The notes under the pieces: generated by a model
The model's database searches: none
The model's input: the letters and a program-made list of their open reading frames with translations, nothing else
What the model was told of the DNA's origin: nothing
Position numbers and translations under genes: made by a program
Origin: Hesseltinella vesiculosa
Taxonomy: Eukaryota > Mucoromycota > Mucoromycetes > Mucorales > Cunninghamellaceae
DNA length: 64,000 bases
Direction: 5' to 3'
Assembly (NCBI GenBank): GCA_002104935.1
Contig: MCGT01000017.1
Location: forward strand, 456,001-520,000
In this document: positions 11,303 through 22,128 of the stretch, piece after piece
How positions within the stretch are numbered: the stretch's first letter is position 1
Layout of the letters: every line of letters starts with the position of its first letter

Positions 11303-12831
11303 TTAAGTAGAAGGATCTCTTTGAGCTGGGGAAATGGAACTTGGAGGGGTCAAGGGATAAATCGGATACTGGACTTGATACTCCATGGCTGTAGAGGTGA
11401 AGGTTCTTCGCGAGAGTTGTTCTAAGGATTGAGATTGGTCAGCCTCTTTGTACAGCATAGACTTATCATAGCGAAGGCCTCTTACCCATCAAGCTTGGCA
11501 TGGAAGGTTTCCAGTCATTCTCGGGACTTGGTGAACGATTCAAGCCTTCCTCACGATAGGATTTCTCGGTGACGGAGTTCACTGGGGAGGCTGATAAACG
11601 GGCTTGCGATGTATTGGACGAGGTCGATGACGAAGGCGACAGTGTCAGATTCAACATAGAGGAAGTGAGCTGTGTTGACGGCGTCCGGGATTTAGAAGTG
11701 GGTGGTGATAAAGGCTGCTGGAATGCCGGTAGGTCTGCGTGGAGCACAGGAAAAAAAAAAAAAAGAGTAAGTCGCCTTTCCCCATTCAGATTGCTCTTTA
11801 CCTTGCTTTGAAGCCAATGCTTGTCTGAGCTCGGCCTGCTCCTTTGCGACAGATATCCCTTGAACGGAGTGACGATGAGGGCGTGGGGTGGTTGGGAAGG
11901 ATGGAGGCAATTGTTGTGGCGTAGAGAGTTTGCGGAATACACTTTTGCCACTGGCCTGACCCTCCTTTTGTCCTATGGCGGTTGGAGTAAAGGCATTCAT
12001 TAACTGCTCAATACGTAGCAAACGATCTTGAATACGATCCATGGTGGGGTCGTTTATATTATTGCTATTGGTAGATATATTTGCCGAGGATGTTGCCCAG
12101 AATGGATCGACATAGCGTGGTGGGGGTTGTGATTTCCGTGGTGGGGGAGGTGTAGCGGGAGAAGGTGACAGAGACGAAGGTGGTGGTGGGGTAGAAAACG
12201 AAGGCAGTGCAGTCGAGGCGGGAGGCGATGTGGGGTAGGATGAAGATAATGGTGGTGGGCTATTGACCTGGTCCAGGTGGTTCTTTTTAGATACAGAGGT
12301 TTTGCGGTAGGAGAGATTGGTGGAATTACGTCGCTTGCCTTTGGAGAGAGTAGCATCGGAGGCGAGAGGGGACGATTGCATAGGCTGATTAAAGTTGAGA
12401 GTGATGGTATTGTCAGCCATGGCAGATGGACCGTTGGCATGGATGTTGGCCAAGGATCGCTTCCGTCGTTCCGAGTTGTTGACACAGTCAAGGTTGTTGG
12501 CTGCACAATAGCCACAAGGAGTGCCGCCATCGCATTTAGTTTTCCTTCGTCGGCACACTTCACAAGCTGAGCCAGAAGAGAGCCGGCGGGCGCTCGAGGT
12601 CGAAAAGACGCCGCGTGCTTGGTCAGGGACCACACTATAGAAGCAGTCTCGTTTTTTTTCACAGGTGTTGCAAGGTCGACGCCCATCGCAAGGAATTTTT
12701 CGCTTCTTGCAGGGTTCGCAAGTGCGAGCATTAGACCGCTCAAACAGGGTAAGGCGATTAGCATTGAAGGATGACTTGCGTCGTTGCATTTGGATGTCGT
12801 TATCATCTTCAGGACTGATGACTGTTTCCAT
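11303..12831 (-). CDS. Transcription factor with two tandem Zn2Cys6 clusters (465 aa)
   Basis: Probable nuclear DNA-binding regulator. Exons 11802-12831, 11486-11734 and 11303-11421 join in phase with GT-AG introns. Cluster 1 (about residues 38-63) reads CEPCKKRKIPC then CNTC, spaced C2C6C5C2C5C, with one residue fewer than usual in the last loop. Cluster 2 (about residues 90-116) is CEVCRRRKTKC and CGYC with the canonical C2C6C5C2C6C spacing. The rest is low complexity: a Ser/Pro-rich stretch with PPPP runs and a short leucine-rich helix (MDRIQDRLLRIEQLMN, about residue 270). The fungal-specific middle homology domain common in this class is absent. A possible 5' UTR intron donor lies near 12890. 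Having two binuclear clusters in one protein is unusual; the target genes are unknown. Confidence 0.85.
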
Positions 12832-13617
12832 ACTTGTGATAAAAAAGGTGATGAGGCAATTAGAAGATGGTTGAAATTGGCCCTTACTTGCAGATTCGTA
12901 GAGCTGTGGTAGCTAATAAATTAATAAAGAATAAGCAGGAGTGGCTTTCGTTCAAAATAAACTAGATAAAAAGGTGCCAAAGATAGCTAAACCAGATGAA
13001 TAAAAAGCAGTCAGGAGAAACAGACAATGTGTGGGGTAGCCGTCTACTTGCCAGGCAGTGAAGCCGAAAAAAAAAGAGATGGAAAGAATAAAAAAGGAGG
13101 GAGCCGGCTTATAACGAATGAGGTAAACAGATGTTGGGTAGAGAGAGGAAATAAATGGAAATGTAGAAAATAGGAGAGATGGTCAAAAAGGAAAACAAAG
13201 AGAAATAAAAGGGGAGAGTGGTTGGGAGGGCTGTTTTTTTTTTTTTTGAACGGAACACGGGCCGGGAGTGTTTGACCCAATTTGGTTGAACCTTATTATC
13301 AGCAAAGAAGAGCGTCATCCTGTGCAGTCCTGTCTGCTCAAGGTCACCCGTATGAAAAAAACACAGGCTTTATCACAGGACTTGTGAATGCTCATCAGCA
13401 CCCTCTTTGCTTGAGCAAGATGAGAGAGGTGTTGAGTCTATTATGGGATTCTGATGCACCAGTGGACCAATCAAATGACTGCATACCGCTTTGGCAAGCC
13501 TTACCAAACATGGCAATGCACCGAACCGCTTGGCAAAATTTGTTTCGAAAATGTTCACAAAACAATCTGGAAAAAAAAAATACTGTAGGAACAGGTCATT
13601 TGACCGCTTACCGGAAT
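12832..13617. other. Intergenic region, no supported gene
   Basis: Contains the 5' flank of the Zn2Cys6 gene, a purine-rich tract (13060-13220) and a plus-strand open frame at 13282-13632 that lacks recognisable domains and runs into the inverted end of the next element. I do not support a gene here. Confidence 0.4.
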
Positions 13618-14597
13618 CAGGTTTTTAGTTGAGCCGTGAATAATTTTTTTTAGCAGGCAAAGCATTCGGGCGAACCGTTAAATTATTTTCTAGTGCGTGC
13701 GAAAGCTTAATCAAGTGCACGCAAAATCATTTTTGCCTCATCCAAAGGACCTACATTTTTAAGCTACTTTTGTCAAGCCAAGCAGAGGTGAGTGACATTG
13801 AAACAGGAACGACATCCAAAGAAGATATTACCAGCATTGGAGCCATTTGTAAAGGGTAACATTGACTTTTGGGTTACTTTTTAATATCGAGGTTGAAGTG
13901 ACCAGCTGTGCGGAAATTGAATTTGGCCACCAGATTCTACATTGTCATTTTGAAAAAAAAAAAAAAAAAGGCTACGCAGCATTTTTGAGTGCTAGATCTA
14001 CCTGAAATTTTGTTAGGGAGCGCAAATGCATAAACGATGGTGGTGCTGAAAAACTCAAGTCGATTAGTGAAGGTCGCCCAGCCAACTTTCGATCAGTATT
14101 ATTTTGACACCTCCAATTCACCAGCTTAAAAAAATAAAAAATCGGCCATTTTCGCCATGGGACTCCCAGGCCATTCGATAAAAAATCACAGTGCAAAATT
14201 GCTCTAAATTAATTCTTGTAGCGAAAAGGGGGTTTGTTTTTTATTTGCCTATTTTTATGGGTTAGTTACACAATCCAAATGTCCAGAGTCCAACCTTTTC
14301 CAAAGCAATCCAAATGTCCAAAATCCAGCAGCTCCAGTGCTCTCCAACCTTTCCAAGATCCAACAGCTCCAGTGTGCTCCAACCTGGCCAAATTCCAATT
14401 CCAACAGCTCCCTTTCTATGTCTCCTCGTCTTTTTTTTTTTTTTTCTTGAGATTTACCAACTGCAATGAAATATCTGGCTTGCGTGCAGTAGATTTAACT
14501 TTCGCATGCACTTGATTTTACTTTCGCGCGCACTTGAAAATAATTTGGCGGTTCGCCTGATTGGTTTGCCTGCTAAAAAAATTCAACTAAAAACCTG
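13618..14597. mobile_element. Non-autonomous TIR element, 980 bp, TIRs about 110 bp
   Basis: The two ends are long inverted repeats. The left end starts CAGGTTTTTAGTTGA and passes through TTTTTTTAGCAGGCAAA, GGCGAACCG, AAATTATTTTC and AATCAAGTGCA; the right end is the same read on the other strand, with a few indels. AAT flanks both sides (13615-13617 and 14598-14600), fitting a 3-bp duplication. The interior has no transposase. It holds a copy of repeat R1 and a short tandem repeat (CCAAATGTCCA / CAGCTCCAGTG units, 14275-14400). Superfamily uncertain; a 3-bp duplication would suit Harbinger- or CACTA-like elements. Confidence 0.75.
13940..14230 (+). repeat. Copy of dispersed repeat family R1, nested in the TIR element
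   Basis: Matches the 34.4-kb copy in order: A-run, GCTACGCAGCATTTTTGAGTG-like start, GCAAATGCATAAACGATGG, GTCGCCCAGCCAA, CACCTCCAATTCACCAGC, and a closing AAAAATCACAGTGCAAA segment. Confidence 0.65.
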
Positions 14598-14912
14598 AAT
14601 CCCGCCAAATGATGGCGGAAATCCGGTACACATTGTTACCAACCGATGTACGTGGCCATGTCATAAATGGCAGGTGCGGGTTGACGCGATTTTTCTTTCT
14701 CTGAAGCGCTTTTCAATGGAGGACGACCGATAATTAAAATGACAAGATGCGTCTTTACAGAATTGCAAGAGGTTTTGTTCGCTCGTGCCCACGGAAGCCT
14801 CAACGATCACATCAAGGCGAGTGCGGGGTCTTAAAATGTATCCAAGTGCAGAAAAGCCCTTTTTTTTTTTTTTTTTTGCTTGCTTTTTTTATTTTCACGC
14901 CAATCGCCTACA

Positions 14913-15870
14913 ATGAACATTTTACCACACAAGAGGTGAGTATCCACAAATATATAAAATCTTTTGTTACTGATATTTTTATTTATATTAGTTGGAATGT
15001 TTATAATAAGAAGAACATTGAAAAAGTGCAAAGAGATGAAGCTAAAGCACAGGAAGAGGACGATGCCAAACGACAGCGGGCCATTCTAGCAGTAAGCTGC
15101 ATCTCTCTCCATTTAAATCTATCACTTGCTTCAACTGTTGCCTTGTAGGAAAGCCAGGCAAGATTACAAATGCTGCGACAGCGCGCAGCAGAGCGAGCCA
15201 TCGAATCTGGCCATGAACCACAACCCACCCAGCCTATCCGCTTGTTTGCGGAGGAGGAGCAGAATCACCAGAATGAGGAAGCTTTGAAGGATAAGCTCGC
15301 CCAGGAGAAGAAATTGGAACGACAGTTTACAATGTATCTGGACAAAGGTGCCCAAGGTAAATCACCCCATCGATAATGAGTTGCCTGACTTTTTACGCCT
15401 GTTTAGAAACGGACGCTCCATGGTACTCCAAAAACGAGTACGATCGATATTCAGATAAGCATACATCTAGGCAGTTTACCAGGAAAAATGAACAAGGCCA
15501 TAACCGAAGGAAACGTCCAGCTATTACGTTACCCGAAGATCCTCTGTGCCTGATGAAGGCCAACACACACGACGATTCTGCACGTGCCTCAGCCTTGGCT
15601 CCGGCGAAAAAGAAATATAAAAATAGCCATTCCCCGTCTTCCCCCTCCAGTCACCGTGCTCGCTCCAGCAAGTCTTCCATTGAGGATCTACGGCAACAGC
15701 GTCTGAAGCGCGAACAAGCCGAGAAACTGCGCACTCGGAAATTGCTCTATGGCGAGACACCCACTCAAGGCAGAGGGTACAATTCCCAGTATAATCGAAA
15801 AGAAACCGAGCTAGCTCATTCTCAACGACACCCTGCTTCAAAGTCTACCAGGAAACCCTACTTTCACTGA
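14913..15870 (+). CDS. LENG1: LENG1-like protein with N-terminal CIR_N domain (264 aa)
   Basis: Homologue of leukocyte receptor cluster member 1, a small, charged nuclear protein with the CIR_N domain shared with splicing factors such as Cwc25. Exons 14913-14935, 14992-15091, 15149-15356 and 15407-15870 all join in phase. The start MNILPHK followed by SWNVYNKKNIEKVQRDEA is the family signature; the whole N-terminal 60 residues are highly charged and probably helical. Then come a conserved EKKLERQ helix and an APWY motif (LENG1-like), a Ser/Lys-rich segment, and a basic tail (LRQQRLKREQAEKLR). A T-run of about 20 lies just upstream of the start. A nuclear pre-mRNA role is inferred from the domain only. 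Confidence 0.85.
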
Positions 15871-16003
15871 TACCCTCCATTTTTGACATTAAAATAACCC
15901 TCTGGACTGCAGCGGTTTTTTTCTTTTTTTTTTTTCTTTTTTCGTAATCCTTTTTGTTTTCCCTACATCATTTCGTTTGCCACAGGCGATCGTATCCCAT
16001 TAC

Positions 16004-17155
16004 ATGTCCTCGCCTGAAGGGAAATCTCCATACAAAGAAACGAACCAACATCCATACTTTGTACCAGCCCAGTTGTGTGGACAGACTGGGATGCCGTCTA
16101 CATCTGGCGGCCCTCAGCCTCAGTCTCAGCCGCTTCAGCATCACTACCCTAATCAACATCACACTTATTACCAACACACCCAGTACCATCCCCAATATCA
16201 GCAGGGATTTTATTATAATCAATATGCCATGGACCCCTCTATGGGGGCCATTCCTAGCCAAGCTGGCTTCATGATGGCTGGCTCCCTTTCCGATCAATAT
16301 AATGCAATGACCATCGGCAGCACGGGCGAACCAGCAATCGATGCAACTTGCCGCCTTGTTGTTGTGGAATCACAGGTCGTGAAGCAAGGCCGGGTGTTCA
16401 TGATTGATGCCAATGGCTGTTCATTTGGTCGAGATCGCGTTGCTTGGGACAATCGCCGAATCCGCCTTCCCGACATTGAGGCCAGCAAAGACCACTGTCA
16501 GCTCTTCTACGATACCGGTGCCGAGAGCAAACGCGTTGGGTTTGCTGTCTTTGACATGGGATCCAACAACGGCACCTTTATCAACACCAATCGCCTCTCG
16601 GCCACCAAGGAATCAAGTAAGCCCCGGCATCTAAAGCACCTTGACCGCATCCGTGTTGGTACTACTACTTTCGAAGTGCACATACACGATAGCGAATGGC
16701 CATGTAACGACTGTCAAACTTCAGGCAAGCATTCGAAACAGCCTGATAAGAAACCCAAATGCCCACCTCGTAACGGACGCACACCAAGAACACCTCGCAC
16801 GCCCCGTACTCCGCGCAACACCCCACTATCCCAATTGAACAGTGCAGACGACACCAATAAGTCAGCCTATATTGATCGAGCCGCTATCCGCCGCCAACAA
16901 GAAGCCTCAGGTCTTGACCCCAGCCAAGCCTCGTTTATTCGAATAGCACAACCCAGCAAAGCGCAGGATCCAGACATGGTAACTGATCCTATTACGGTGC
17001 ATACCAAGGTGCAAGGCAAGGGTATGGCCATGCTTTTAAAAATGGGTTGGAAAGAAGGTGATACCTTGGGTGCGTCGCAAACTGGCCTTGCTGAACCCAT
17101 TATACCTCGCAGCAATACTCGACGCTCCGGGCTTGCTGAATCTTCCAAGACCTAA
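16004..17155 (+). CDS. AGGF1: AGGF1-like FHA and G-patch protein (383 aa)
   Basis: Single-exon gene. The N-terminal 90 residues are Gln/Tyr/His-rich (Tyr repeats such as HHTYYQHTQYHPQYQQ), as in OCRE-type splicing proteins. An FHA domain follows (about residues 115-225) with the phosphothreonine-binding signature: GCSFGRD, then DIEASKDHC (S/H pair) and FDMGSNNGTFIN, closing with LDRIRVGTTTFEVHIH. A Pro/Thr/Arg repeat (RTPRTPRTPRT) comes next, then the G-patch (GKGMAMLLKMGWKEGDTLG, about residues 335-370). This domain order is that of AGGF1, an RNA/DEAH-helicase-linked protein. I choose ATG 16004; sequence before it looks like UTR. The gene follows LENG1 by 133 bp on the same strand. Confidence 0.88.
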   Translation: MSSPEGKSPYKETNQHPYFVPAQLCGQTGMPSTSGGPQPQSQPLQHHYPNQHHTYYQHTQYHPQYQQGFYYNQYAMDPSMGAIPSQAGFMMAGSLSDQYNAMTIGSTGEPAIDATCRLVVVESQVVKQGRVFMIDANGCSFGRDRVAWDNRRIRLPDIEASKDHCQLFYDTGAESKRVGFAVFDMGSNNGTFINTNRLSATKESSKPRHLKHLDRIRVGTTTFEVHIHDSEWPCNDCQTSGKHSKQPDKKPKCPPRNGRTPRTPRTPRTPRNTPLSQLNSADDTNKSAYIDRAAIRRQQEASGLDPSQASFIRIAQPSKAQDPDMVTDPITVHTKVQGKGMAMLLKMGWKEGDTLGASQTGLAEPIIPRSNTRRSGLAESSKT

Positions 17156-17254
17156 CATTGATCTCCCGGTTTGAAACAATATGAAAAAAACAAAAAAAAA
17201 AAAAAAAAAAACTTTTAACAAGCCAACCGGCTTTTATTCTACTATTCCACTGTA

Positions 17255-17260
17255 AATAAA
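17255..17260 (+). terminator. Poly(A) signal-like AATAAA after the AGGF1 gene
   Basis: AATAAA about 100 bp past the AGGF1 stop; lies between converging AGGF1 and SAP30BP genes. Confidence 0.4.
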
Positions 17261-17370
17261 AATAGATGTGTGATAAGACTGGCCGACCATCTGGAGAGAA
17301 TAAACATAAAAAGAGAGGGTATGCTTAGTCCATGGCAATGTTAAATTAAAAAATGGAAATATTGCATTCA

Positions 17371-18502
17371 TTAGTATTTTTTTTTGTCGTGCTGGGAATG
17401 GTGTCGTTGACGCTGTTGGTCCAAAGGAGGGCTACGAGATCGTTTGTGTGTCAAAGACGATGGAGAGAGCTCTGGTAGAGAGGCATGGGCGATTTTAGCG
17501 GCGATCCTGGCAGCGTTGGCCATTCCAGCAGCCAGACGCGCCTGGGTATCAGCTTGTGTGGGGAGAGGAACTGTAGTACGTGTCTGCATTGACGATGTGT
17601 TTTTGGCAGGGGGCTGTGAGGAGACGAATTCGACACGAGTCCTAGGCTGTTTTGCCTTTTCCTCCGCAAGGCGGGCTTGTACTTCCAGAATGCCATCTAA
17701 ATACGATGAGGCAGGAAACCCGTCTGGGTTGTATTGTTCCAAGGGGAAGTTGGAGCCAGTTTCATTCACCTGGCAGAATTCCATCAGCTTGGTCTGGATG
17801 TTCGGGTTGCGAAAGCTTTTGTTGTTTTGCAGATGCTTATTTAACCTCTGCCCAGATCGCCGTAGCTTTTGGAAATGTTCCATTTTCTCCTGAATACACA
17901 CAAACACGCAGGAAATAAAAATAAGACTGAGACATCCTGTTATATTGGCTCATGTTCTTTCTTACTAGGCGATCAGGATCAACAAGCGTAGTTGGTTCAG
18001 GGCAAATGCCCAGATCCTGCTCGTTTGCGTGTGGTGCCAGCAGGTCGGTCAGTCGCTTGGATCGTTCTTGAACAAACAGCTGTCGGTCGACAGACAGTGA
18101 CATATTCATCCGGGCATCTTGTTCAACTTGACAAAATCAAAATCAAAATCATATGAATACCAGTGACGTGTAGTATCTAAGAGTAAGATCGATTTACCTG
18201 GCAGCGGCGATGGAGAACGCGATCTTGCATCTGTAAACGAAAGAAAGGAGAGATATACACAGGGATTGTTACTCTGACATTCTTCGTGGTTCTTGTCTGA
18301 TGGCATCTCTAATACACTCGTACTCTTCGACATGAGATCACTAAGACTTACCAAGTTGCTGCGACATTTCAGAATGCAAAGAAGTGTTTGGATCTAGCTC
18401 TTCTGATGGCTGCTGCACTGCATGTTCAATAGTTGACATGGTTTGCTCATCAGTAGAAGAACCATCGTCATCGTCTGAATAACTAACTAGTCCCAGCGGC
18501 AT
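17371..18502 (-). CDS. SAP30BP: SAP30-binding protein (HCNGP) homologue (287 aa)
   Basis: Homologue of SAP30BP/HCNGP, a nuclear protein linked to co-repression and, in animals, to splicing of short introns with RBM17. Exons 18352-18502, 18198-18230, 17966-18126 and 17371-17889 join in phase. The protein starts MPLGLVSYSDDDD, an acidic head like the family's. The conserved core reads CPEPTTLVDPDRLEKMEHF, then LQNNKSFRNPNIQTKLMEFC, NETGSNFPLEQYNP, SSYLDGILEVQ and RTRVEFV, all in the family order. A small Arg/Ser-rich exon (SRSPSPLP) sits between exons 1 and 3. The tail ends in Arg/His-rich sequence. It converges on AGGF1 downstream. Confidence 0.87.
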
Positions 18503-18581
18503 GGTTTGAGAAGAAAAGAACTGAAGCCGCTTTTGTCAAAAAAAAAAAAAATCGGCTTCTTTTTTACTGCAATTTTTCGTC

Positions 18582-21500
18582 TCAATAGCCAAATAAATTC
18601 ATCATCAAGTAAGTCAAGCTCCCAATAAACCTGAAGCTGGATATTCCTGCAACAAACCAGAGAATGAACCCAGTGTAAGCAATGGCCATGTCCTGCTCGT
18701 ATTGCTCATATGTTTTCGATTGCTGGCTATTGGGCAACAACGACTGGAAGCTGCCGCTGGTTACAATGGCCACAAGGAGGGCATTGAAGCCGATCCACGT
18801 CAGCACCAACCGCGTTCGAAATCCTCGGTAGTAGTCATCCTGCTTAGTTTCTGGTGCGCGGCTCTGATGGAAGGAACGTCGAAACAATTGAAATCAATCG
18901 AGATCCTATTTTTTTTTTTTTTTTTGCCCAGTGACTTACGAGCGTAACGGTATCTTGCCTTTGCTTGAGGTTCAGCTTGGATTGCTCGTAGTTCATATTG
19001 ATAGAATCCAGTCCATCCAAAAAATCCAGTTCGACAATATCCTTCTCAGATTTGACTTTGTTGGCCACTCCAAGTTCCGGCGACGCCACGTTGTCACCCT
19101 TGGTTCCCCAGCTACAAAAGCAGAGAAGATGTGGCCACTGACCGATGACTTTTTTTTTATGGAAAGCTTACCTGACATCATGGGTGTTGCAAAATGCATA
19201 GACATTAAGGATGTTAACGTAGGTGGGCAAAAGTAAAAGATATTGTACAAAACTGGTAAGCATGTGCCAGGGATCCAGATAAAGAAAACTGGAGATGATA
19301 TATAGCCCGTACGTGGACGTCATCGAAATGAGTACGCTCCTGAAGCCTGGCTGAAGCATTAAGAGACCAAGGTTCTTTGACCAATTATCAATGACCCATT
19401 CACTGGTGCCCATTGCCTGAAGGATGCTTTGGTATGACAGCCAGAACCCTGCAAACACTGTATAAATCATGATCACTGCATAGGCTAGCACCGAGAAAAT
19501 GAACATCCATTTGGACCTGTAGGCGATCAGGAAGGACAATGATAATGAGCACGGAGGTTGCCTGCTTTTTTTTTTTTTTTTCTTTTTTCGTATTTACCCT
19601 TGCGGCCGGTTTCCCATGGAACAGATAAATGACACAATAAATAGAAAGATATACATGTACTTGAGAATTTGAAAGATACGACTGCCCCACCCATCACCAA
19701 AAGGATCCACTTCGGGTGAAGCCAATGACTTGGTCACAAAATAAAAAGTCAGGTAAAAGTTGGCCTGAATGAAAAGGAAAATTAAAAAAAATCATAGCAT
19801 CAGGAGTAGCTGACGACATACCATGCCTAACCAACTAAAAATCAAATTGACAAAACTAAAAAGAAATTCTACTGTCAACGCGATTTTGCGCGAGTTGGTA
19901 TGGTTTGTGCTCCAAATTCTCTGAAAGTGGCAAATGGAATAAACCGCGGCAAAAAAGCTCCCGTTTAGCTAAGAAAGAAGGGAGTTCAACCCAGGTCAGC
20001 GGCTCATCGTGTTATTTCAGCATAATTACCCATCGCCGGCGTTGGGAAAGGAATTCTGGTAACTGATCTGGACAATCTGTTTCACCAAAGGCCGATTTGA
20101 CGTAACGGAGCACCCATTTTTCATGTTTTTTGGCGAGTAACTCAAAGCATAAGATGCGATCCTCAGCTAGGTACATGTTTGCTGCGAAGATATCTGTGCG
20201 CTTTCCCCCTCCTCTTTGATTGGATGACACTGGCATGGCCCCGTCTTCATGGTGCGGCAGTTCGCCCATAAAGTATTTTTGCAAAGGGCCGTTACCCAAA
20301 TAGTCATTCTGCAGGGCGGCATAACGATAGGCTGAAAAGGCGCCAGGAAGCACAGAGATGTAGCCAAATGCCGACTCGAGAGGCTTGTCAAGGATATTTG
20401 ACATTTTGTATTCAAAATTCTGCGCTGCTACTAGCGGATTGAGCAAATCCACACCGGCCTTTCCCTTCATGACGCAGATCTCCCCACATGCCCCACCCAC
20501 ATTGGGATGCAAGTCGAATGCTTTCCATAGCTCGTAGATCGATGAGTTCCCAGGCCGTGTACCTACATCTAACAGCACGCAAATGTTGGGCTGCAGCACC
20601 GGGCCAAACGCATTGAAAAACCATCGATGGCTGTTGATTTTTTTTGCATTGTTTTCTTTCAAACAAAACATCATTTGTACAGGCACAATCCCTCGTTCCG
20701 CACTTTTGATTTTCATATTTGCATCCACTGAGATCTGCGTTGTATACTGCCATATGGATGAATTTCATTGTCATTTTTTTTTCTTCGCGAAATTACCTCA
20801 AATAAATGTGCCTGCACAGGTTGGTCGTGCACCATACTTTTAGCAATGCCTTTTTGATAAACACCCATCGTGGTCAAAACATCGAGAACGCGCTCATTGC
20901 ATTTTTTCCGACCATCGGCCACAACGCAGACGACCACCTTTTTCCAGCCCTCAGTGTCCCACACCTTGGACCGAGATCTTGTACACAAATGTGCAATATT
21001 TTTCATAACACCATGCATTGTGCGGCAAAACAAAACCTCATCTTCCTTTGTGGTCGTTCACGTTAAAAAAAAAAAAAAAAACGTTGATGCGGCGTCATCG
21101 ATGTCCAAGTCCGATTTTCTAGCCTTACGTTATACATGGTGACAACGATAAAGAGTTCAGTAGCCCTATTCAATAAGCACGGTCGCAAGGAATATCCACC
21201 AGCGAGAAAATCATCGGGAGCTGAGGTAATAGCAGTGTACCGCATTTTACGAAACTCGCTTTCTTTTCGAGCGCTCATATCCAATAAAGGGGTGGGCACG
21301 GGGCATTCCAAGACGAGGTTGCCTTGAAATAATGGCATGTACCTAGTAGAGCTTTGCTGTGGAAATTGCTGAGGCTGCTGCTGAGGGGAAGGGAAGCTAC
21401 CAGGTAAAACCATGGGCGAGCAGCTGTGATGATGGTGATGTTGATGGGCCTGTAGATGCTGCGGCATCACATGGGACAAGGACTGAGAATGCGGCAAATT

Positions 21501-21725
21501 AGGCGTGGCCGTGCGTTGGCTTAGGTCTGATTGAATCAATGGTGGTACATGGTAATGGCTCTGGGAGATTGATTTGGTCAGCATCTCCGGCTGAAATGCA
21601 ATGGAATTGTTAATATTTGAAGCAGCTTGTCGCGCCGAGCATTCCACTGTCGAACGATGAAATGATGACGGGTGAACTTTTGGAGATAACAACGAGTTGG
21701 CTCGACGGATTTCCCCCGAGGACAT
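18582..21725 (-). CDS. CHS: Chitin synthase (division 1, class I-III type)
   Basis: Plasma-membrane GT2 enzyme polymerising UDP-GlcNAc into chitin. First exons: 21129-21725, 20797-21045, 20030-20746 and 19822-19968, in phase; further exons run to the stop at 18582. The N-terminal 130 residues are Gln/His/Ser-rich. The chitin_synth_1 region follows: [42 protein letters not shown]-like [20 protein letters not shown], the [11 protein letters not shown] catalytic block and QRRRW (at the exon 3/4 joint, RRRWLNGSFF). Several transmembrane segments come next (18600-19980), with the hallmark [18 protein letters not shown] at the 19090-19200 joint. The tail ends MMNLFGY. All catalytic motifs seen are intact. 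Several introns hold T-runs of 10-20. Confidence 0.93.
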
Positions 21726-22128
21726 TTTGTGGTAAAGTACAAGACAAGATTTGAATGAAAATAAAAAAAAACTCGAGCTTTACTCAACGTGGAAGAGAAA
21801 GAGAAAAAGTAAAGCTGGTGATCTCGATAATCCCCGAGTTTGACTGTGGCCTTGCTTGGTTCAAAACAAAGTTAAGGAGGTGCTTCCGCCATTATTCTAA
21901 TCATCTCCCTTTGCCCTAGCTCAAGGAGACCCAGAACCTGGAAAAATCCCTTTGGTTCAATAAATAAGGGCCATGATCAAAGCTGCCCGAACGACGGAGG
22001 CCAATGTGTCTATTTTTACCAAGCAAGATCACCTCTCCTATGAATATGCTGTCATTCTTCCGTTTTGAAATCTTGTGCGTATTTTTTATATTCGAATCAA
22101 GACTGCAAATTTTGTGGTTGCTATAGTC
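21726..22128. other. Region between chitin synthase start and ZGRF1 3' end
   Basis: Holds the chitin synthase promoter and 5' UTR. No ORF of note. A CTCCTTAACT string (minus strand, near 21870) resembles a U12 branch site but has no matching 5' splice site nearby. Confidence 0.45.

Noticed and set aside
13282..13632. 116-residue plus-strand frame
   Set aside because: No domain, ends inside the inverted end of a transposable element, no splice partners.
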